Below, one piece after another: positions 59,929 to 64,000 of a stretch of 64,000 bases of DNA (positions are counted from its first letter, which is position 1; every line of letters starts with the position of its first letter). The stretch spans positions 62,001 through 126,000 of the forward strand of contig NZ_JANCTC010000011.1 of assembly GCF_024297145.1 (NCBI RefSeq), written 5' to 3'. The position numbers were made by a program, and so were the translations under genes. Source of the stretch: Mesorhizobium sp. LMG 17147. GTDB lineage: Bacteria; Pseudomonadota; Alphaproteobacteria; Rhizobiales; Rhizobiaceae. Under the pieces are notes generated by a model. That model ran no database searches, was not told where the DNA came from, and saw only the letters and a program-made list of their open reading frames with translations.

Positions 59929-61796
59929 TGCTGCAACGGGAGATGGGTGGCGAGCTGCGCTTGAGCTGCGCCGCCCGCCGCGTCGCTGTCGAGAGAGAGC
60001 GACCCGGTTGAGCTGTCAAAGATGATGTGATGGGAACCATCATCCGTGGCCGTACCAGCAGGAGACGCATGCAACGAAAGCCCGCCCGACTTAAGCTCGG
60101 TAAGAGCGGCTTGATCGAGGTGGAGCTTGTCCTGAAGCTTGCTGAAGTCGAAGGCATCGTTGCCTCCGTGACCCGACATGATCTCGGCGGCGGCGCCGTT
60201 CTTTGCCTGGGCCCCGACATTTTCACCGCTCTGCACGGTCTGGGCGAACCCATGGCCGGTCAGGTTGGTTGCCGTTGTGGCGGACGGATCGTTGGTCGTC
60301 GGGAGAAGCTCCGAGCCGGCCGAAAGAGAATGGCTCAACGAGGCCAATATGCGGTCAACGCTGCTGCCCTCACTTACCTTGTCGCCGGCATTATCGTGGG
60401 TAGTGTCAGTCGAACTGCCGTCGCTGGCGAGCAGGTGAGAAAGCACGGTCTTGCCATGACTGCCATCGCTGGCGGTGGCGCTGTTGCCAGCGAGGAGTTG
60501 GGAAAGCGCGGTCTTGCCTTGACCCCCATCGCTGGTGGTGGCGCCGGAGGCGGCGGTACCAGTCGAACTGCCGTCGCTGGCGAGGAGGTGTGACAGCGCG
60601 GTCTTGCTATGACTGCTATCGCTGGTGGTAGCGCCGGAGGCGGCGGTAGCAGTCGAACTGCCGTTGCCGGCGAGGAGGTGCGAAAGCATGGTCTTGCCAT
60701 GATTGCTATCGCCGGCGGTGGCTTCGGAAGGGGCGGTGGCAGTCGAGGTGCTGCTGCTGGAGGTGGCCTCGGTAGGGGAGGTGGCAGTCGAGGTGCCGCC
60801 GGTGGTGGCTTCGGAAGGGGCGGTGGCAGTCGAGGTGCTGCTGCTGGAGGTAGCCTCGGTAGGGGAGGTGGCAGTCGAGGTGCCGCCGCTCGAGGTGGCT
60901 TCGGAAGGGGCGGTGGCAGTCGAGGTGCTGCCGCTGGAAGTGGCTTCGGAAGGAGCGGTGACAGTCGAGGTGCTATCGCCGGTGGTGGCCTCGGAAGGGA
61001 CCGTCGCCGTAGAAATGGGATCGGTGGCCGCAGCTTCGGAAGGAGCAGTCCCGGCGGTGCTGAGATTGTGTTGCCGGAAAACAGCCTGCAGTTCCGGGGA
61101 GCTCTCAAGCGCGGTGTCGCCTCGCTGCGAACCCCAGGCATACGCGTAGTCGAAGGCGGGTGACGGAACCAGCTTGGACCAATGGTCCATCATGGTTTCC
61201 ATCTGGGCGGCGGTGGGCACGACATATTTGCCACCCATGTCGGTGTTATAGTCGCCACCGCCAAACGTTTGGTAGCCTGGAATGATCTTGCTCGTCGGGA
61301 TGCCCGATGCCTGAGCGGCGGCGACGAATTTGTCGATCATGTTGTAGTCGACCGCGCCATCCGTGCGGACAGGATAGACATCTATGCCGTAGTAATCGAT
61401 ACCGGTATTGGCGGGATTGTACGTGCCCGAAAAATCCGGATTCGCCGACGTTCCCAAGCTCATCATCGTGATATAGGTCTTGGCGTCCGGCACATTGGAA
61501 TGAATCCAGTCGGATTCTGCCTTCAGATTCGCAGCGGAGGCGTAAGTGCCCCATTGGCCGGTGGGATCCGGCTCGTCGACAAGGAAGAATCCGAACAGCT
61601 TCGGATTGCCGATGAAGGGCGTGACCTTGTCGATAAACGATTGGGTTACTCCGTCGGTTTCGTTCAGATAGACCAAGCCTTTCATACCGTCCGGCAGCGC
61701 ATTGAGTTGGTCAACGGATGAAACGTCAGCCAGGTTGAATCCGGCTTGCGCAATTTCCGTGCCGGATCCGCCTGACGTGTAATGCAGAGTTGTCAT
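59913..61796 (-). CDS. Large repeat-rich, probably secreted protein with a glycosidase-like N-terminus
   Basis: 627 residues from ATG at 61796 (AAGGA ribosome site). Residues about 1-240 look like a TIM-barrel glycosidase or phospholipase-like domain (e.g. KLFGFFLVDEPDPTGQWGTY, IDYYGIDVYPVRTDG and FDYAYAWGSQRG), where DEP could hold an acid catalyst. The centre is two repeat families: about seven Ser/Thr-rich units like TATAPSEATSSGS and four or five units like GKTALSHLLAGDGSSTATAASGA. The C-terminal 110 residues have GHGGNDAFDFSKLQDKLHLD, a single RTX-type GGxD nonapeptide, and an LxLD-rich tail as in type I secretion substrates. No signal peptide at the N-terminus. Confidence 0.7.
   Translation of the reverse strand: MTTLHYTSGGSGTEIAQAGFNLADVSSVDQLNALPDGMKGLVYLNETDGVTQSFIDKVTPFIGNPKLFGFFLVDEPDPTGQWGTYASAANLKAESDWIHSNVPDAKTYITMMSLGTSANPDFSGTYNPANTGIDYYGIDVYPVRTDGAVDYNMIDKFVAAAQASGIPTSKIIPGYQTFGGGDYNTDMGGKYVVPTAAQMETMMDHWSKLVPSPAFDYAYAWGSQRGDTALESSPELQAVFRQHNLSTAGTAPSEAAATDPISTATVPSEATTGDSTSTVTAPSEATSSGSTSTATAPSEATSSGGTSTATSPTEATSSSSTSTATAPSEATTGGTSTATSPTEATSSSSTSTATAPSEATAGDSNHGKTMLSHLLAGNGSSTATAASGATTSDSSHSKTALSHLLASDGSSTGTAASGATTSDGGQGKTALSQLLAGNSATASDGSHGKTVLSHLLASDGSSTDTTHDNAGDKVSEGSSVDRILASLSHSLSAGSELLPTTNDPSATTATNLTGHGFAQTVQSGENVGAQAKNGAAAEIMSGHGGNDAFDFSKLQDKLHLDQAALTELKSGGLSLHASPAGTATDDGSHHIIFDSSTGSLSLDSDAAGGAAQAQLATHLPLQHHSLI
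60400..61040 (-). repeat. Tandem coding repeats inside the secreted protein
   Basis: About 640 bp of degenerate tandem repeats: a short unit of 39-45 bp (S/T-A-P-S-E-A-T) at about 60720-61040 and a longer unit of about 81-90 bp (GKTxLSHLLA) at about 60420-60720. Slippage here would change copy number in frame. Confidence 0.75.
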
Positions 61797-62200
61797 CCAA
61801 TATTCCTTTTTCTGTTTCGACAACGCCCTACCTACAGACAGCGTATATTAGCGCCAAATCACATACCGGCACCCGGTGTGAGAATCTTTGATCGTAAGTT
61901 GATACACACATCGCGACGTTCTCGCCGACAAGCCCTTCGATGGGTGTCAGGTCGCAAGAGAGTCTCGAGCCATGTGTCGGACCTGGCGTGCGCTATTTGG
62001 GGCGCGCATCGCCGCTCTTGAAGCTCCGGTCTATCCTGAAGAAGGGCTCGTCATGCCAGGTGCTGAGGTATCGGCTGAGCCGTCAACGAAATCGGAAGCG
62101 GGACGCATCCAGTGTGCCGTACAGCCGTGCCAAGCCCCAGATGCTCCGGTGTTTGGCGATTAACGCGAATCTTTCTGGGACGCCCGCCGAGAGCTTGCGA
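61797..62200. other. Intergenic stretch
   Basis: About 400 bp between the secreted-protein gene and the acyltransferase gene. ORFs on the plus strand (about 61940-62200) have no protein character. The promoter of the repeat-rich gene must lie in its left part (61800-61900, with an AT-rich GCGTATATTAGCGCC). Confidence 0.35.
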
Positions 62201-63310
62201 TCATGATGTTCGTGCGGAAGAGGTTGGCCGGATTGGCTGGGAGGCTGGTGCAAGGCGATATATGCCGGACATCAGGGCGCGGACGAGCGGCTTGCGTACC
62301 GGCGTCTCGATAAAGCGCCAGACGAGAAAAGAGGCAAGGAGGACCCCGGCCAATACAGCGACGAATGCGGCGTCCTTGCCGACATGCGGCGCCAGTGCGT
62401 TAAGCGAAATATAGCCAATGTACTGATGCAAAAGATACAGCGGATAAGTCAACCCTCCGAGCATCATAACGGTCTTGGATGGAGCAATCATGGAGCGGAG
62501 CAGTATCGCGCCAGCGAAGACTCCGTAGACCACTATATTGGCAGCGAGGAGGGCCGGATACGAAATGGCTGCGCCAAAGTGCTCCTGCATCCAGTTGTGA
62601 GAGAACATTATGGTCTGGCAAGACACCAGGAACGCGACGGCAAGAAGCAGGAACGCAGCTGGCGAACGACCCCTTGCAACCATGTCTTCCGCCAGGATGC
62701 CGGCGGCAAACAAAGGCGCATAGTTTGTAATAAAGAGAATGCGTATCGCCATGTTTCCAAAGAATAACTCGTTGCTTGCCGAAATTGCGAGCCAAATGGC
62801 AGCGATGGGTATTTTCCAGCGCTGAAAGGCACCTGCAAAGATCAGCACTGCAACCCAGCCGTAGAACAGGATCTCGAGCATGATCGACCAATAGGCGCCA
62901 TCCATGGATGGTCTGCCGAAGAGGCGGGCGAACATGGTGACATTGGCTATATAGGTTGCAACATCAGTCGGGAAACGCTGGTCTTTGGCGACGACGAGAA
63001 AAACAAACGTCGCGGTCATGCAGACGAGGAATCCGGGATAAAGCCGGGCGAAGCGGGCGACCGCGAATTCTTGCCACGTTCGACCTTCGGCCGACCACGC
63101 GATGACGAAACCGCTGATCAGGAAAAACAGATTGACGCCGAGATAACCATAGATGGCGTAAGGTGCTGCGGCAGGATATTCCACATCGAGACTTCCGGCG
63201 ATCGCGCCGCCAAAAAGATAATGATAGAGCACGACCGCGAGGGCTGCAGCCAGGCGCAGCAGGTCGAGTGATGCCATGCGCGCCGGAATGGCCTTGCCTG
63301 CCGGTTCCAC
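62201..63310 (-). CDS. Acyltransferase-3 family membrane protein
   Basis: 369 residues, about ten transmembrane helices. The signature RMASLDLLRLAAALAVVLYH YLFGG supplies the conserved His and Arg of the acyltransferase-3 (OafA/NodX/ExoZ) family, and GVNLFFLISGFVIAWSAEGR the second family block. Transfers acetyl or other acyl groups to sugars of surface polysaccharides or antibiotics. The start GTG at 63310 is preceded by GGGAGGT (64 bp downstream of the neighbouring methyltransferase gene). Confidence 0.9.
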   Translation of the reverse strand: MEPAGKAIPARMASLDLLRLAAALAVVLYHYLFGGAIAGSLDVEYPAAAPYAIYGYLGVNLFFLISGFVIAWSAEGRTWQEFAVARFARLYPGFLVCMTATFVFLVVAKDQRFPTDVATYIANVTMFARLFGRPSMDGAYWSIMLEILFYGWVAVLIFAGAFQRWKIPIAAIWLAISASNELFFGNMAIRILFITNYAPLFAAGILAEDMVARGRSPAAFLLLAVAFLVSCQTIMFSHNWMQEHFGAAISYPALLAANIVVYGVFAGAILLRSMIAPSKTVMMLGGLTYPLYLLHQYIGYISLNALAPHVGKDAAFVAVLAGVLLASFLVWRFIETPVRKPLVRALMSGIYRLAPASQPIRPTSSARTS

Positions 63311-63374
63311 AGCTACCTCCCGCAGCCGTCTCAGCTTTTGACAACCATCAGCGGCCTGATCCGCAATACCAGTG

Positions 63375-63998
63375 CTAACGCGAAGAATGCAAACCGGCGG
63401 CAGGCCAAGCCTTTACCTTCTCAAGTACGAACAGCTGCTCGCAGGACAGGAACCGCAGGACGCTAATAGAGCGTACCAGCTTTAGCCCCGCCGCCGCGAA
63501 ATCCTGTCGTGCAACGGTGATATTGACGGGATGAGGCGCCGACATCCTTCCGGTGATCATCTTGCGCAGCCTTAGCCGTATTCTCTGGAGGCGGGTGCCA
63601 AGGCCGTAGGATACGATCAGGCGACGGCTGGCAACGCGCGCGAGCTCAATGATAATGTCGCGCCTGAGATGTGGCGGGATAAGGTGAATGAGACGAAGGC
63701 AGACCACCGTATCAAAGCTTTCGTCGGCGAACGGCAGCTGCGTCACGTCACATCGGATGAATCCCCGAAATCCGGATTGACCTTCATACGCTGATTTAGC
63801 CAAGGCCATCATTTCCATTGAAATGTCTGCAGCCAGCACCCGACAATTATGCTGGCCGAGCACGCCGGCCAGCTTCCCGGTTCCGCATGGGATATCGAGC
63901 ACCTGAGATGGAGGCGGGCTGCACCTCTCCAGCGCCTTGGCGATGCAGCGTTGCTCCCGTCGCGCAATGACGTATGACGCAACGGTGGACAGCTTCAA
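63375..63998 (-). CDS. Class I SAM methyltransferase (cut by the window edge)
   Basis: At least 207 residues. Methyltransferase motif I VLDIPCGTGKLAGVL, motif II VLAADISMEMMALAKSAY, FDTVVCLRLIHLIPPH and later SRRLIVSYGLG match the SAM-dependent Methyltransf_11 fold. The frame begins with TTG two bases from the window end, so the true start is very likely outside. The acceptor is unknown; with the acyltransferase it may belong to a polysaccharide gene set. Confidence 0.75.
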   Translation of the reverse strand: MKLSTVASYVIARREQRCIAKALERCSPPPSQVLDIPCGTGKLAGVLGQHNCRVLAADISMEMMALAKSAYEGQSGFRGFIRCDVTQLPFADESFDTVVCLRLIHLIPPHLRRDIIIELARVASRRLIVSYGLGTRLQRIRLRLRKMITGRMSAPHPVNITVARQDFAAAGLKLVRSISVLRFLSCEQLFVLEKVKAWPAAGLHSSR

Positions 63999-64000
63999 CC

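Noticed and set aside
14658..64000. A symbiosis island with nod/nif genes
   Set aside because: No nod, nif or fix gene, nod box or type III/IV secretion gene is seen in the window, so a symbiosis island is not claimed here.

Overview
The window looks like chromosomal sequence from a Rhizobiales bacterium, most likely Mesorhizobium or a close relative. This rests on high GC, the codon use and repeat style, the DUF982, DUF1127 and DUF1326 small proteins, and an MTA/SAH-nucleosidase gene followed by guaA whose 3' end carries an integrase module. The genus is an inference from remembered gene families; no search was run.

Layout. (1) About 1-14,657 is ordinary core genome: the end of an acyl-CoA synthetase, a Ca2+/H+ antiporter-like exchanger, two exported proteins, a cupin protein, the divergent oxyR/katG pair, an aquaporin, an RsmB/NOP-type RNA methyltransferase, a thioesterase, an MTA/SAH nucleosidase and guaA. 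(2) A mobile-element module starts directly after guaA: a P4-type tyrosine recombinase and a convergent AlpA-type excisionase/regulator, as in guaA-integrating rhizobial elements. (3) About 16.6-29 kb is a heavily decayed accessory region. It holds remnants of a DNA methylase, IS transposases, a STAND-like NTPase, a GH16 glycosidase and a LysR regulator, plus a serine-tRNA-like gene with a GAU anticodon and 16-bp repeats. Within this debris, 20,199-23,146 is an intact, tightly coupled four-gene operon: a PCMT-like methyltransferase, a JmjC/cupin_8 oxygenase, a 75-aa peptide and a diiron (two ExxH) oxygenase. I read it as a candidate unclassified RiPP pathway and as the best lead in the window. 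(4) 28.6-33.2 kb is an XRE regulator divergent from a peptide-type ABC binding protein and a CocE/NonD hydrolase.

(5) 33.2-38.8 kb holds regulator and integrase remnants, two DUF982 genes, a DUF1326/DUF2182 pair, a frameshifted TetR gene and a SAM methyltransferase with a small membrane peptide. (6) 38.9-43.5 kb is one minus-strand run for copper and thiol chemistry in the periplasm: a multicopper oxidase (frameshifted), DUF411, a TlpA-like thioredoxin, SCO, a DsbA-like protein and a Cys-rich Tat protein. (7) 44.2-46.9 kb is a sulfur/persulfide module: an ArsR-rhodanese fusion divergent from an ETHE1-like dioxygenase and an MFS transporter.

(8) 48.5-56.7 kb is a long overlapping minus-strand operon: a BmpA-type nucleoside/purine ABC transporter, an 8-oxoguanine-deaminase-like amidohydrolase, a GST, and a Rieske oxygenase whose Rieske and catalytic halves are separate genes. 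It could import and oxidise purines by way of urate. (9) 57.5-64 kb has a LysR regulator, a DUF1127 protein, an aldo/keto reductase, a large repeat-rich, probably secreted protein, an acyltransferase-3 protein and a SAM methyltransferase cut by the window edge.

Starts were moved from the longest ORF where a Shine-Dalgarno sequence, signal peptide or gene overlap argued for it; this is stated per gene. All function calls come from motif recognition by eye.
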